DNA of 64,000 bases from Pasteurella atlantica. Its GTDB lineage: Bacteria > Pseudomonadota > Gammaproteobacteria > Enterobacterales > Pasteurellaceae. The notes beneath the pieces are model-generated. The model did no database searches and was not told where the DNA came from. It saw only the letters and a list, made by a program, of their open reading frames with translations. The position numbers and the translations under genes were made by a program. Location: contig NZ_OY856306.1 in assembly GCF_963693435.1 (NCBI RefSeq), positions 1,550,001 to 1,614,000 of the forward strand, read 5' to 3'. This document shows positions 37,786 to 48,480 of the stretch, one piece after another. Each line of letters opens with the position of its first letter. Position 1 is the first letter of the stretch.

Positions 37786-39258
37786 TTACTTATAATGTTG
37801 ATAAAACTTATTATTAAATAATTCGTCTGGATCATACTTCAATTTTAACTTGAAAAAGTTTTGACCTTGAGGATACACTTTATTAAACAACGGTTTATCA
37901 ATATGCAATCGATAAGGTAAATAATAGGTACCTTCCATTTCAAGGGCAATGTTAACCAATGCTTTGGTCAATTTTTGCATTTCTAATTCATCTTCTTGAG
38001 ATTTCTTTTGATTAAATAAAAATACAAAACCAAACACATTTTCCCTTGCGTAATTTAAGTAGCTATCATTATCTTGATAAACATTACGTATCGTAATATT
38101 CAGTAAATCAATCTGTTGGTTAGGTAAAACTGTTTTAAGGGCATTAATGTATTTTGTCACATTGCGTTCGGGTATAAAATATTCGTGTAAAATATCCGTT
38201 GAATGATTGTCTTTATTTTCAATTAATTTTACATCGTCATTTAATAAATCATTACGAGAAAAAACGTGATTTTCTGTAATTTCATTCATTCCTTTTTCCA
38301 AATCCCAGCGTAATCGCTTACCATATTCACTGTTTACACTGCTTCTAAATACAAGGCGTTTCGCTTCTGTACTTTTGGCACTTCCCTGCTCTAAAGGTAA
38401 TGGTTTTTGATCCACCTGTTCAAAATAATTCAAGGTCGCCTCTTCTAAAAACGCTTTATTAGAAATACGTAATCGCCCAAAAGCGAGTTTTACTTTAGGA
38501 TTATCTGAAACAAACTTTTTATATTCTTTAACATAATCTTCAGGTTCTAAACGCAGTGATTTAAACTGTAACGCCTCGTTATCTACCACTTTAAGTTTTA
38601 CATCAAGAATAATCCCAAATAAGCCATAGCCACCAATCACTAAACTAAATAACTCAGGATTTTCAGTACGACTACAATTTAAGATATTTCCATTGTGATC
38701 CATCAAGGTAAATGAAATCACACTGGAAGAAACAGGAGGCGAGTCTTTTTGCCAACCGTGACCGTTCACACTAATAGAACCGCCAATTGAAAAAGAGCTA
38801 AACGCCTGCATTACCACAATGGATTTATCAAATTGATCTAAATAATTCAACGCCTCTTCCCACAATGCCCCAGAACCAATGGTTAAAATATTATTCGTGG
38901 TGTCTAGTTGCATTTGATTATAAGGACGCATATTTAACACAATACCATCAGGATACATCGTATGCCCACCCATACTATGCTTGGCACCTGCCATTGAAAT
39001 AGCTTTGTGGTTTGTTTTAGCATACTTAAGAATATCTTTTAGTTGGCTGATTATAGCCTCTTTAGACTGTGCCACATCAATGATTTGATCAACCTTTGTG
39101 AGATTTAATTCACTGGCATCATTGGTATAGCCTTTAGGAATTTCAACCTTGCTATTATCTTCATTTAAATAAGTTTTAATTAAATGAAAAGCGGGAATAG
39201 AAATAAAAATAATTAATAACGCTGTTAATACATAGAAGAGAGATTTTTTGTTTATCAT
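37786..39258 (-). CDS. Membrane-anchored FAD-binding oxidoreductase (PCMH/VAO fold)
   Basis: A 490-residue protein. One N-terminal transmembrane segment (about 6-26) is followed by a PCMH-type FAD domain with AISMAGAKHSMGGHTMYPDG and SIGGSISVNGHGWQ, and a second half resembling the substrate domain of aldonolactone oxidases (YYLPYRLHIDK, PDELFNNKFYQHY). FAD would be bound in the GAKHSMGGH loop, possibly via His covalently. It could be a sugar or lactone dehydrogenase with its active part in the periplasm. No cytochrome partner is near. The substrate is unknown. A small acidic peptide gene lies upstream on the same strand. Confidence 0.8.
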   Translation of the reverse strand: MINKKSLFYVLTALLIIFISIPAFHLIKTYLNEDNSKVEIPKGYTNDASELNLTKVDQIIDVAQSKEAIISQLKDILKYAKTNHKAISMAGAKHSMGGHTMYPDGIVLNMRPYNQMQLDTTNNILTIGSGALWEEALNYLDQFDKSIVVMQAFSSFSIGGSISVNGHGWQKDSPPVSSSVISFTLMDHNGNILNCSRTENPELFSLVIGGYGLFGIILDVKLKVVDNEALQFKSLRLEPEDYVKEYKKFVSDNPKVKLAFGRLRISNKAFLEEATLNYFEQVDQKPLPLEQGSAKSTEAKRLVFRSSVNSEYGKRLRWDLEKGMNEITENHVFSRNDLLNDDVKLIENKDNHSTDILHEYFIPERNVTKYINALKTVLPNQQIDLLNITIRNVYQDNDSYLNYARENVFGFVFLFNQKKSQEDELEMQKLTKALVNIALEMEGTYYLPYRLHIDKPLFNKVYPQGQNFFKLKLKYDPDELFNNKFYQHYK

Positions 39259-39324
39259 TTTAGAAAAAAGTTAGATTATATGTAGATGGATTATAGGGCT
39301 TAAATCCCAATTTTGCACTTAGTA

Positions 39325-39356
39325 ATTTGCGGATTTTGAGTAAAATCATACCGCTT
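39325..39356 (-). repeat. Uptake-signal-like sequence
   Basis: TTTGCGGATTTT then AAATCATACCGCTT, on the minus strand between the peptide gene and the FAD oxidoreductase gene. Confidence 0.7.
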
Positions 39357-39378
39357 AAGACAATCTTTTTATTTATGG

Positions 39379-39531
39379 TTATTTGTAAATATCGCCGCAG
39401 CTACCAATATCTAACACACTAATTTCTTCCCCAGTTAAATCATTAAAATCAATATTTAATGCTTCTATCTCTGCTTGTTCTTCGTCTGACACACTTTCAA
39501 AATTTGCATTCATATATTGCAATAATTCCAT
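39379..39531 (-). CDS. Orphan acidic 50-residue peptide
   Basis: An ATG at 39531, with AAAAGG about ten bases upstream, opens a frame of 50 codons ending TAA at 39379. The product starts MELLQYMNANFESVSDEEQ and ends LTGEEISVLDIGSCGDIYK, with 13 Asp/Glu and one Lys, one Cys near the end and no membrane segment. I do not recognise it. The acidic front part, a Ser/Thr-Gly spot and a short Cys-containing tail recall precursor peptides of modified natural products, but no maturase is adjacent; the nearest same-strand gene downstream is the FAD oxidoreductase 120 bases away. Codon use and AT content fit a coding sequence. Function unknown. Confidence 0.6.
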   Translation of the reverse strand: MELLQYMNANFESVSDEEQAEIEALNIDFNDLTGEEISVLDIGSCGDIYK

Positions 39532-39650
39532 ATTTTCAGCCTTTTATTATGTATTTAATGTGTATTATGCGTATTGAATTTTTTTATCAAGTATCCAATA
39601 TTTCATTTCATAATCAATATCAAAATATACACAAAACAAAAGCGATCACA

Positions 39651-39682
39651 TTTTGCAAAAAACTGACAAAATATAACCGCTT
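39651..39682 (-). repeat. Uptake-signal-like sequence
   Basis: TTTTGCAAAAAAC then AAATATAACCGCTT on the minus strand, a slightly degenerate copy just past the 3' end of the phosphohexomutase gene. Confidence 0.6.
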
Positions 39683-39715
39683 ATTATTTAACTAAAAAGT
39701 CAACTAAATCAAAAA

Positions 39716-41341
39716 TTAAGCAACACTATCTGTAAATGCCGCTAAATCTGCTTTTACTTTGGCACAAATTTCTTGTGCTTCGGCAAGAGATTTACCTGTT
39801 GTGTCTAAATACATTTTTAATTTAGGTTCAGTACCTGATGGACGGAAAATAACACGTTGTCCGCCAGCAAGATGGAACACTAAAATATCATTTTGTTTTT
39901 CAGTTTGTAAATGATCGATGTATTGCTCAACTGCCACACCGCCAATTTCAGTAAATGGATTATCACGCACTGCTTGTTGAATACGTTGAATACGGCTTAA
40001 ATCTTCAACACGGATACTTAATTGATCGCTGTTTGCCGCTCCGAACGTTTCCATAAACTCTTGACGATATTGTGCAAATGTTTTGCCTTGTGCTTTTAAG
40101 CTATTAATTAAGTTTAAGAAACAAGTAATTGCTGAAATACCGTCTTTATCGTGAGCTTCTGTTGGGTTTACAAGATAGCCTAATGCTTCTTCAAAACCAA
40201 AGATTAAACCTGGAATACGACCGATAAACTTAAAGCCTGTTAATGTTTCTTGATATTCCATTCCACACGCTTTCGCAATATTTCCAAGTAATGGGCTAGA
40301 CACTAATGAACAGGCTAATACACCTTTTTTACCCTCAGCTTGTACTTGTTGTGCAATAAACCAACCTAAATATAAGCCTACTTCATTACCGTGTAATGTT
40401 GCCCATTGTCCATTTTCATCTGCAACAGCAACAGCTAAACGGTCTGCATCTGGGTCATTTGCGACGATAAACTCTGCATTTACTTCTTTTGCTTTTGCAA
40501 TCGCTAAATCTAATGCCCCTTTTTCTTCTGGATTAGGGAATGCAACCGTTGGGAATGTACCGTCTGGTTCACACTGCTCTGCCACTAAGGTTGGTTTTGG
40601 TAAACCTGCTTTGTCTAACACGCTTAATAAGGTTTCTTTACCCACACCGTGCATAGCGGTATAAACATAGCTTAAATCTGTTACTGGTGCTGTCGCTAAT
40701 TTTGCAGTACGCTCAATAAATTCATCAATAATTGCTTGATCGATCATTTTATAATTGGTATCACGTGGAATATCATTTACACGTTGATTATCCGCAACCC
40801 ATTGAATTTCTTCTGCAATTAACTTATCGTTAGGAGAAATAATTTGAGCACCGTCGTCTTCGCCACCTAAATAAACTTTATAACCGTTATCTTCTGGTGG
40901 GTTATGGCTTGCGGTTACCATTACACCCGCACTTGCTTTTAAGCGACGAACAGAGAACGCTAAAACTGGCGTTGGACGTAAACTTGGCATAAGTTGAGCT
41001 TCAATGCCTGCTGCCTGCATAATTTCAGCGGTATCTTGTGCAAAACGCAATGAATTTTTACGACCATCATAACCAATCACAATTGTTGGATTTTTTTCTT
41101 TTTTCAACAAGAAACGTGCTAAACCAGCGGCGGCTTGACAAACTAATACTCGGTTCATTCCCATTGAACCTGCTTGTAAACGCCCACGTAATCCTGCCGT
41201 ACCAAATTGTAAACGATCTGAAAAACGAGCTTCCAACTCTTTAACATCATTTTGATCAATAATTGCCTGCAACTCTGCACGAGTTTCCGCATCAGGATCT
41301 TGTGCTAACCATTGTTTTGCAATGCTCATAAAATCTTTCAT
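39716..41341 (-). CDS. Phosphohexomutase (phosphoglucomutase/phosphomannomutase family)
   Basis: A 541-residue alpha-D-phosphohexomutase of the PGM2-like length class. The phosphoserine loop is VTASHNPPEDNGYKVY near 140-155, the metal loop NDPDADRLAVAV near 295, the sugar-specificity loop GFEEALGYLV and the phosphate-binding RPSGTEPKLKMY near the C-terminus. It interconverts hexose 1- and 6-phosphates; whether glucose or mannose is preferred cannot be decided from the loops with certainty. H. influenzae carries a similar gene often called manB or yhxB. It is a single gene with AAGGAA before ATG 41341. Confidence 0.93.
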   Translation of the reverse strand: MKDFMSIAKQWLAQDPDAETRAELQAIIDQNDVKELEARFSDRLQFGTAGLRGRLQAGSMGMNRVLVCQAAAGLARFLLKKEKNPTIVIGYDGRKNSLRFAQDTAEIMQAAGIEAQLMPSLRPTPVLAFSVRRLKASAGVMVTASHNPPEDNGYKVYLGGEDDGAQIISPNDKLIAEEIQWVADNQRVNDIPRDTNYKMIDQAIIDEFIERTAKLATAPVTDLSYVYTAMHGVGKETLLSVLDKAGLPKPTLVAEQCEPDGTFPTVAFPNPEEKGALDLAIAKAKEVNAEFIVANDPDADRLAVAVADENGQWATLHGNEVGLYLGWFIAQQVQAEGKKGVLACSLVSSPLLGNIAKACGMEYQETLTGFKFIGRIPGLIFGFEEALGYLVNPTEAHDKDGISAITCFLNLINSLKAQGKTFAQYRQEFMETFGAANSDQLSIRVEDLSRIQRIQQAVRDNPFTEIGGVAVEQYIDHLQTEKQNDILVFHLAGGQRVIFRPSGTEPKLKMYLDTTGKSLAEAQEICAKVKADLAAFTDSVA

Positions 41342-41776
41342 TTTGTTTTCCTTTTTTTATTAAAAAATGTAACTAAGATGTATGTTAAATTATAAACGAA
41401 AATTTATGTGTTTGTACTCTTATTTTGGCGTATTTTGATTTTTGTCATAGGAAAGCGTTTGCATTAAAATAAAAACTTTTATAGTAAATTTCAATAAATT
41501 TTTACTTATTTAGATTAAAAAATGAAATAAAACGTTTGAAAAACATCCTATATTAAATGCAAAAAAACAAATATCACCACTGTTTATTTGAAATAATTTA
41601 AATAAAAACTATCTCATTATAATAGATTAACAAAATAGCATAAAATTATGTTTATAAAGGTTTAAAAAAAAGAGTTGGTAATCATTTAGAATATAAAAAC
41701 CAACCCTTTTATCTACTCTGCCACAAATTCAATAAATTAAAAATGCAAGCTTAAGTCGTAAACTTCGATAGAACCA
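41342..41776. other. Gap between sstT and the phosphohexomutase gene
   Basis: 435 AT-rich bases. It contains the sstT terminator (41663-41710), the promoter of the mutase gene and two LacI-family-like half operators, AAAGCGTTTGCAT near 41452 and AAACGTTTGAA near 41530, whose owner is unknown. No reading frame can be supported. Confidence 0.45.
41663..41710 (-). terminator. Intrinsic terminator of sstT
   Basis: On the minus strand AAGGGTTGGT pairs with ACCAACTCTT (one G-T pair) and a run of eight T follows. Confidence 0.8.
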
Positions 41777-42997
41777 TTAACTATTTAGTTCTTTGTTATC
41801 CTCTGCAATACTTACTGCTGTAGTAAATAATACATCAGTTGATGAATTTAATGCTGTTTCTGCTGAATCTTGAATAACCCCAATAATAAAACCAACACCA
41901 ATAACCTGTGCTGAAATATCTGCTGGAATATCAAATAAGCTACACGCAAGTGGAATAAGTAATAGTGAACCTCCAGCAACACCAGATGCACCACAAGCAC
42001 AAATAGCAGCTACAAGGCTTAACAATAATGCGGTACTAAAATCTGGTGTAATTCCCTGAGTATATGCAGCTGCCAACGTAAGCACTGTTACAGTAATCGC
42101 TGCACCTGCCATATTGATGGTTGCACCTAATGGAATAGAAACAGAATAAATACTTTCTCTTACACCTAAACGTTCTGCTAATCCCATATTTACAGGAATA
42201 TTTGCTGCTGAACTACGTGTAAAAAATGCTGTCACTCCACTTTCACGTAAGCAAGTAAATACTAATGGATAAGGATTACGACGAATTTTCCAATAGACTA
42301 ATAATGGATTAAGTACAAAAGCAACAATTCCCATTGCTCCTAATAATACTGCGAGTAAGCGGATATAACCCAAGAAAGCATCTGGACCGTTAGTTGCAAT
42401 AGTATCTGCAACTAAACCAAAAATACCTATTGGTGCAAGTGCAATCACAACTTTTACCACAAAAGAAACAGCATCTGCAATATCAACAAGAAATGCTTTT
42501 GTACTTTGTGATGCATGACGTAATGAAATACCTAATCCAATTGCCCAAGCTAAAATCCCAATAAAGTTACCACTAGTTAAAGCACTAAATGGATTATCAA
42601 CCACATTAAATACTAAGGTTTTTAAAATTTCACCCACGCCTTGTGGTGGTGCGATATTATTTGGACTTGCCACTAACTCTAACTGTGTTGGGAACATAAA
42701 ACTTAATACAACTGCTGTTAATGCAGCTAAGAAAGTACCAAGTAAATAAAGCACGATAACTGGTTTTAATGCACTGTTTGAGCCAACTTCTTTATTTGCA
42801 ATAGCTGAAAGCACTAGCACAAACACAAGAATAGGTGCGATTGAACGTAACGAACGTACAAAAAACTGCCCTAAAACACCAACGGCTTTGGCATATTCTG
42901 GACTAAAAAATGCTAGAAGTATTCCTAACACTAAACCAATAGCAATACGCAATACAAGATTGCCATTGAGAAATTTTGATGATAATGAATTACTCAT
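41777..42997 (-). CDS. sstT: Sodium:serine/threonine symporter SstT
   Basis: A 406-residue DAACS-family carrier. The helical-hairpin signatures [21 protein letters not shown] and [20 protein letters not shown], with [21 protein letters not shown] and [20 protein letters not shown] near the C-terminus, match SstT closely. It imports serine and threonine with sodium across the inner membrane, a second serine route beside SdaC. The ribosome binding site is AGGGAG before ATG 42997. No partner gene is adjacent; the gap behind it (42998-43668) is long. Confidence 0.95.
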   Translation of the reverse strand: MSNSLSSKFLNGNLVLRIAIGLVLGILLAFFSPEYAKAVGVLGQFFVRSLRSIAPILVFVLVLSAIANKEVGSNSALKPVIVLYLLGTFLAALTAVVLSFMFPTQLELVASPNNIAPPQGVGEILKTLVFNVVDNPFSALTSGNFIGILAWAIGLGISLRHASQSTKAFLVDIADAVSFVVKVVIALAPIGIFGLVADTIATNGPDAFLGYIRLLAVLLGAMGIVAFVLNPLLVYWKIRRNPYPLVFTCLRESGVTAFFTRSSAANIPVNMGLAERLGVRESIYSVSIPLGATINMAGAAITVTVLTLAAAYTQGITPDFSTALLLSLVAAICACGASGVAGGSLLLIPLACSLFDIPADISAQVIGVGFIIGVIQDSAETALNSSTDVLFTTAVSIAEDNKELNS

Positions 42998-43668
42998 AAA
43001 TCTTATTCTCCCTGTAAGATTAAAATAAATTATTGAATGTTGTGTTTGTAAATATAAACTAAAATATGACTTATAATATTGTCAAGCTAATAGGATAACG
43101 AAAAATTAATCGAAATGAAATAGTGAAAAATATTTTTTTGAATTTATTAGAAGATAAAAATTTTTATTTTAAGGATTATTATGTAGATACTATTAAGTAA
43201 TAGTAAGTATAAAAATTGTAAGTTTTAAACTGGATATAGCCGCTATATTTTACATCATATAAAAATAACTTATTGATATATAAAAGATATTATGAAATAC
43301 ATAACTCGCTCTCTTACATAAGGAATTGAATTTGTTAATTTTCAATTTGATTTACCTCCATATTTTACCTAATAGGGTGTTAAATACTATCTTGCCCTAA
43401 TTAAAGTATGTTCTTACTCTGAATATAAGACAAATTTGTAAATTCTCAGCAGGCTCATATCACTTTATATTCTCATATTTAGCGTGTTACATCGAAAAAT
43501 CAGTGCTTTTAATGTAATCAAAAAAATGAATAACTACCTACACTCATTAAAAATAAGTAAACAATATAATTTTAATAAAGTTTATGTTCTATTTAGGGAG
43601 AATCCTCAATTCAACTATGTTCACTGTTAATGGAAGAAATTATCTTAGACAATGCTAAATGTTATCCA
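42998..43668. other. Empty 671-base gap between mutS and sstT
   Basis: This is the longest stretch in the window with no gene. I searched both strands for frames with ribosome binding sites; the best candidates stop within ten codons. It contains one weak uptake-like core (GCCGCTA near 43240) and otherwise AT-rich sequence with no clear hairpin. It may be a decayed gene or a long upstream region of sstT. Confidence 0.5.
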
Positions 43669-46242
43669 TTATATCTCTTGCTTTAACTTATATAATATTT
43701 CTAACGCTTGCTTAGGTGTTAATTCATCGGGATTAACACCCTTTAATATCTCTATCGCTGTTGATATTGCTTGTTGTGACTCTTCTTTATGATTTATCTC
43801 CTCAAACAAACTTTCTTGTGGATTTTTATTTAAATCTGTCGTTTGAAATGAAATTTGTTCTAAGGTCGCTAATTTCTGTTTGGCTAATTTAACCACTTGT
43901 TTAGGTACGCCAGCCAAAGAAGCCACCGCTAAACCGTAACTTTTACTCGCAGCCCCTTCTTGTACAGCGTGCATAAACACAATATTATCATTATGCTCAC
44001 GTGCGTCTAAATGGACATTCGCCACGCCTTTTAATTGTTCAGGTAAGCTGGTTAATTCAAAATAATGGGTCGCAAACAAGGTTAAAGAACGTGTTTTTTG
44101 AGCCAACCATTCGGCACACGCCCACGCCAATGATAAACCATCATAAGTAGATGTTCCTCGCCCAATTTCATCAATCAATACTAAGCTATTAGCGGTGGCT
44201 TGATGAAGAATATTTGCCATTTCTGTCATTTCCACCATAAAGGTTGAGCGACCAGAGGCAAGATCATCAGAGGCACCAATACGCGTAAAAATACGATCAA
44301 TAGTGCCAATTTCGGCACTTTCTGCAGGTACAAAACTTCCGATATGACCCATTAAAGTAATCAGAGCGATTTGTCGCATATAGGTACTTTTACCGCCCAT
44401 ATTTGGACCTGTTACCACTAACAAATGACGTTGTTCATTTAAGAAAACGGGATTAGCAATAAAAGGGGCTTTTAGCACATTTTCTACCACTGGGTGGCGA
44501 CCTTGTTTAATGTTAATAGTGCGATTAGCCGTAAAAGTCGGTGCGACATAATTTAAACTTTCTGCACGCTCAGCAAGGTTGGTTAGCACATCTAATTCGC
44601 TTAAAATCATACTCGCTAGCTGTAACTCGCCCAAGCGTGGCAACAGTTGATCAAACAATTCCTCATAAAGACGTTTTTCTAACGCAAGAGATGCCCCTTT
44701 CGCTTTCAACACTTTATCTTCATAGGTTTTTAATTCAGGGATAATATAACGCTCGGCATTTTTTAAGGTTTGACGGCGGACATAATGAATTGGTGCGTTG
44801 TCACTTTGCCCTTTGCTGATCTGAATATAGTAACCGTGTACCGCATTAAAACCGATTTTTAAGGTATCAATCCCTGTTGCTTCACGCTCTCGAATTTCTA
44901 AATCATCAAGGTATTGAGTTGCACCATCAGCAAGGGAACGCCATTCGTCTAATTCTGAATTATAGCCAGTAGCAATCACACCACCATCTCGCACTAATTG
45001 TGGTGGAGCCTCAACAATTGCTCTCTCCAATAAAAAATGAAGATCGCTAAAATCCGCAATTTGATTGATATTTTGAGTTAAACTAGCGGTTAGATTTTGG
45101 GTAAAATTTACAATTTCTGGAATTTGAGCCAACGCAGTGCGTAAACGAGTTAAATCTCGTGGACGTGCTGAACGCAACGCAACACGTGCCAAAATTCGTT
45201 CCATATCACCCACTTGTTGTAGCAAGGGTTGTAATGTGTCGATTAAATGATGATCGAGCAAGGTTTGAATATTTTGCTGACGGTTTTTTAGTTTTACTAC
45301 ATCACGAATAGGCTGATGGATCCAACGTTTTAACAAACGGCTTCCCATCGGGGTAACGCAGTGATCTAATACGTGAGCAAGGGTATTATCCGTGCCACCA
45401 GCTAAATTTTGGGTTAATTCTAAATTACGGCGAGTGGCTGCGTCTAATAAAATGGTGTCACTGTTTTGAATTAAATGAATGCTATTGATATGTGGCAATG
45501 CGGTGCGTTGGGTTTCTTTGGCATATTGCAACACGCAACCAGCGGCACATAACGCCACAATAGATTTTTCTACCCCAAAACCTTTTAAATCTTGCGTACC
45601 AAATTGACGATTAAGTAAATTAATTGCGGTGACTAATTCAAATTCCCAAATTGGACGACGACGTAATCCTTTATAGTTTTCAATTAAATCCATTTCAGAA
45701 AAAGTTTCAGGGTATAAAATTTCAACAGGTTGAGCCCGTTGTAATTCAGCACTTAAACTTTCACGATTAGGTAATTCATTGATTAAAAAACGTCCAGATG
45801 TCATATCCAATAACGCCAGTGCATAAATCCCATTTTCGACATAAATACTCGCCACAAGGTTATCCTGACGTTCTGGCAACAAGGCTTCATCACTAACTGT
45901 CCCTGGTGTCACAATACGCACCACTTTACGCTCAACCGGTCCTTTACTCGTGGCAGGATCGCCCACTTGCTCACAAATAGCAACAGATTCACCAAGATTA
46001 ACTAATTTTGCTAAATAACCCTCAATTGCGTGATAAGGTACACCTGCCATAGGAATTGGCTCACCAGCTGATTTCCCCCTTTTGGTTAGGGAAATATCTA
46101 ATAATTTTGATGCTTTCTTCGCATCATCAAAAAACAACTCATAAAAATCCCCCATACGATAAAATAACAGCACATCAGGATGTTCTGCTTTTAATGTGAA
46201 GTATTGTTTCATCATTGGCGTATGAGTATTTAAGTTTGTCAT
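43669..46242 (-). CDS. mutS: DNA mismatch repair protein MutS
   Basis: An 857-residue MutS. The mismatch-reading Phe-x-Glu is in [15 protein letters not shown] near 28-42. The ATPase domain has Walker [14 protein letters not shown] near 616, Walker [17 protein letters not shown] and the switch ATHYFELT. The C-terminal helix-turn-helix and tail are complete ([20 protein letters not shown]). It starts mismatch repair with MutL. An intact mutS argues against a constitutive mutator background for the simple repeat in the adhesin promoter. A ribosome binding site is not obvious upstream. Confidence 0.98.
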   Translation of the reverse strand: MTNLNTHTPMMKQYFTLKAEHPDVLLFYRMGDFYELFFDDAKKASKLLDISLTKRGKSAGEPIPMAGVPYHAIEGYLAKLVNLGESVAICEQVGDPATSKGPVERKVVRIVTPGTVSDEALLPERQDNLVASIYVENGIYALALLDMTSGRFLINELPNRESLSAELQRAQPVEILYPETFSEMDLIENYKGLRRRPIWEFELVTAINLLNRQFGTQDLKGFGVEKSIVALCAAGCVLQYAKETQRTALPHINSIHLIQNSDTILLDAATRRNLELTQNLAGGTDNTLAHVLDHCVTPMGSRLLKRWIHQPIRDVVKLKNRQQNIQTLLDHHLIDTLQPLLQQVGDMERILARVALRSARPRDLTRLRTALAQIPEIVNFTQNLTASLTQNINQIADFSDLHFLLERAIVEAPPQLVRDGGVIATGYNSELDEWRSLADGATQYLDDLEIREREATGIDTLKIGFNAVHGYYIQISKGQSDNAPIHYVRRQTLKNAERYIIPELKTYEDKVLKAKGASLALEKRLYEELFDQLLPRLGELQLASMILSELDVLTNLAERAESLNYVAPTFTANRTINIKQGRHPVVENVLKAPFIANPVFLNEQRHLLVVTGPNMGGKSTYMRQIALITLMGHIGSFVPAESAEIGTIDRIFTRIGASDDLASGRSTFMVEMTEMANILHQATANSLVLIDEIGRGTSTYDGLSLAWACAEWLAQKTRSLTLFATHYFELTSLPEQLKGVANVHLDAREHNDNIVFMHAVQEGAASKSYGLAVASLAGVPKQVVKLAKQKLATLEQISFQTTDLNKNPQESLFEEINHKEESQQAISTAIEILKGVNPDELTPKQALEILYKLKQEI

Positions 46243-46297
46243 TCTGAGTATCCATTTATAATTAAACCTATTTAATTCAATAGGTTAATATTCTTAT

Positions 46298-46327
46298 TTT
46301 GTAAAAAATGTGAAAAATAGTACCGCT
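46298..46327 (-). repeat. Uptake-signal-like sequence
   Basis: TTTTGTAAAAAATG then AAATAGTACCGCT on the minus strand upstream of mutS. Confidence 0.6.
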
Positions 46328-46486
46328 ATAATAACATAAAAAACTACAGTAATGTGAGGGTTTGTTGAAATATGAATATGGGTAAAATCATACTTTAATT
46401 AAAGCAAAATGCCTCTTAAAATATAATAAAAATCTTCATAAAATTTACCGTTGTCTTGAATTATTCGTAATTTAAGAAAGTCGTAT

Positions 46487-48334
46487 TTAAGGATTTGGGG
46501 ATTCATCTTGTAATTTCTCATTAGTATATAACGCCTTACCCGTTGCGATATCATAAATCGTCCAATACAGCTCTCGTCCAACAAGATAATGGATAATGAC
46601 TATATTATTTTCAGTACTATAATCATAACCTCTAAATTCTGTTTTAGATTTAAAAGGCGTTATCTGTTTTCCTTGTTTATTAAATAAGGCTATTTCCTCT
46701 TGCTGAGTGACTTCAATAATCGTTTTTCCTGCCATTACCCTTGTATATTTTGCAGGGATCACCTCATTACCATCAAAATCGAATAAACCATAAAGTCCTG
46801 TTTTTTGATCTTTTACTACAAGGCTCTCCATCGAAGATATAATACTCACCAATTTTGTGTCAAATAACGGGCTAACGGGTTGAGAATGTATATCGATTAA
46901 TTGCCATTTATCACCAAGATAAGCAAGACCTCTTGATTCTGAATAACAATCTAACCACTCTAATTTGTCATATTTTGCTTCCACTTCAACTTTTCCGTTA
47001 AAATCAACCACTCCATATTTATTGCCTTTTTTAAATAATAAATTTGCAGTTGTCCAACTCAGTAATTGATCGTATATCGGTTTAATCAACTCTTTACCCT
47101 GAGAGTTGATAAAGCCATATTTACCATTTTTAGTTACAATCATATTGCCATTATAACAATCACCACAGTAATGCCCTTTTATTGCATCATAGCGGTCTAA
47201 GGTAGTGAAAATTTTGTAAGGAGGACGTATATCCACAAGATAATTTTTCCCCTTATCTTTTATGGCAAAATATTTTTCCCCTACAAAATAAACTTTATCT
47301 ACCCCTGATTTCCAACCAATTTCTTTCCCTTCTTTTCTCGTCAGAATATGCCATTTTTTGTCAACACTTTGTTGAACATCATATCCATTAGAATTGTAAG
47401 CCATATCGGGAATATATTGCATTGGCGTGACAAGTTCGCCCTTCGTATTGATACGTCCTGCTAGATCACCTTGTCTTACATCCGCAGTTGTGTCCCGACT
47501 AAAATAACCAATCGCATCATAAGTTGGTGCTAGAACCATTTCACCTTTAAAATTAAATAAACCGATTTTATTATCTTTTTTTACGGTAATTAAATCCTGC
47601 CCCACAAAACTTTTATGGTTATAGCCAAAAGGCACAACAACCTTGTTGGTTTTAGCATTAATAATAGAAAATTCCCCTTTTTGACGCACTAATAGGAAAT
47701 CCTCTTGTAGAGGCTTCACCTTATCATAAGCAACTTTATCAACCTGCTTTGTTTGTGTATCAAAGAAATGCCAACGCCCCTCTATACGAACCATCACCGT
47801 ATTATCTGCAAAACATTCAATTTGATCAAAACCTGAGGGTGTAATAATGTTTCCATCAGCATCAGCCAATTTATAAAGAGAGTCTTTATATAAAATATAA
47901 CCACTATTTTGAACAATAATTTCCTCATATTCAGTAGGAATAATCGGTTTAAATGCTTTATCTACTACTCCCCACTGATTATTAATGAGAATTTTATAGC
48001 TATTATTTTTTTCATTTCTATCGATTGCATCATATTCAAAAGGAACAACAATTTCCCCTTTTTTATTGATCAAGCCACTTTTTTTATCTTTTACTGCAAC
48101 TGCAAGCCCATCTTTATCGAAATAATCAATATGATCATAAATTACATCAATTATCCTATTACCTTGTTTATCTATAAAACCTGTCTTATAACCCTTATTA
48201 ACACGGATAAGCTCCGTTTTGAACTGAATATTCACCTTATCATAATCCAAATAGACTGGCTTATCCGTTGCAAATAATGAAAGTGGATAAAATAGCATTG
48301 TGCTAAGCAGTAAATGTTTATAATTCAGTTTCAT
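46487..48334 (-). CDS. Exported WG-repeat protein
   Basis: A 615-residue protein with an N-terminal signal peptide (MKLNYKHLLLSTMLFYPL, cleavage near LFATD). The rest is a string of WG (KWG) repeats of about 25-50 residues, each with a pattern like GFIDKQGN, GLINKKGEIVVP, GVVDKAFKPIIP, GLFNFKGEMVLAP, GFINSQGKELIKP and GLYGLFDFDGNEVIPA. Roughly ten units can be counted. WG repeats fold as beta-rich solenoids; function is mostly unknown, surface or periplasmic binding being the usual guess. It has the ribosome binding site AAAGGA and no lipobox. The neighbours, mutS and dapA, give no hint. Confidence 0.88.
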   Translation of the reverse strand: MKLNYKHLLLSTMLFYPLSLFATDKPVYLDYDKVNIQFKTELIRVNKGYKTGFIDKQGNRIIDVIYDHIDYFDKDGLAVAVKDKKSGLINKKGEIVVPFEYDAIDRNEKNNSYKILINNQWGVVDKAFKPIIPTEYEEIIVQNSGYILYKDSLYKLADADGNIITPSGFDQIECFADNTVMVRIEGRWHFFDTQTKQVDKVAYDKVKPLQEDFLLVRQKGEFSIINAKTNKVVVPFGYNHKSFVGQDLITVKKDNKIGLFNFKGEMVLAPTYDAIGYFSRDTTADVRQGDLAGRINTKGELVTPMQYIPDMAYNSNGYDVQQSVDKKWHILTRKEGKEIGWKSGVDKVYFVGEKYFAIKDKGKNYLVDIRPPYKIFTTLDRYDAIKGHYCGDCYNGNMIVTKNGKYGFINSQGKELIKPIYDQLLSWTTANLLFKKGNKYGVVDFNGKVEVEAKYDKLEWLDCYSESRGLAYLGDKWQLIDIHSQPVSPLFDTKLVSIISSMESLVVKDQKTGLYGLFDFDGNEVIPAKYTRVMAGKTIIEVTQQEEIALFNKQGKQITPFKSKTEFRGYDYSTENNIVIIHYLVGRELYWTIYDIATGKALYTNEKLQDESPNP

Positions 48335-48420
48335 AATGATTCCTTTTTGAAAAATTGTTTTACATATAACGCAAGTGGTAACATTTTTGTTTACTACACT
48401 AATTTTTACAAATTCTAAAT

Positions 48421-48453
48421 AAAAAAACCACTACATACTATATGTAATGGTTC
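48421..48453 (-). terminator. Intrinsic terminator of dapA
   Basis: On the minus strand AACCATTACATA pairs with TATGTAGTGGTT (one G-T pair) around a TAG loop, then seven T residues. Confidence 0.88.
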
Positions 48454-48480
48454 TAAAATAAATACACAATGATGAATAAC

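Noticed and set aside
46399-46584. 61-codon frame at the 3' end of the WG-repeat gene
   Set aside because: It overlaps the WG-repeat coding region in another frame and has no ribosome binding site.
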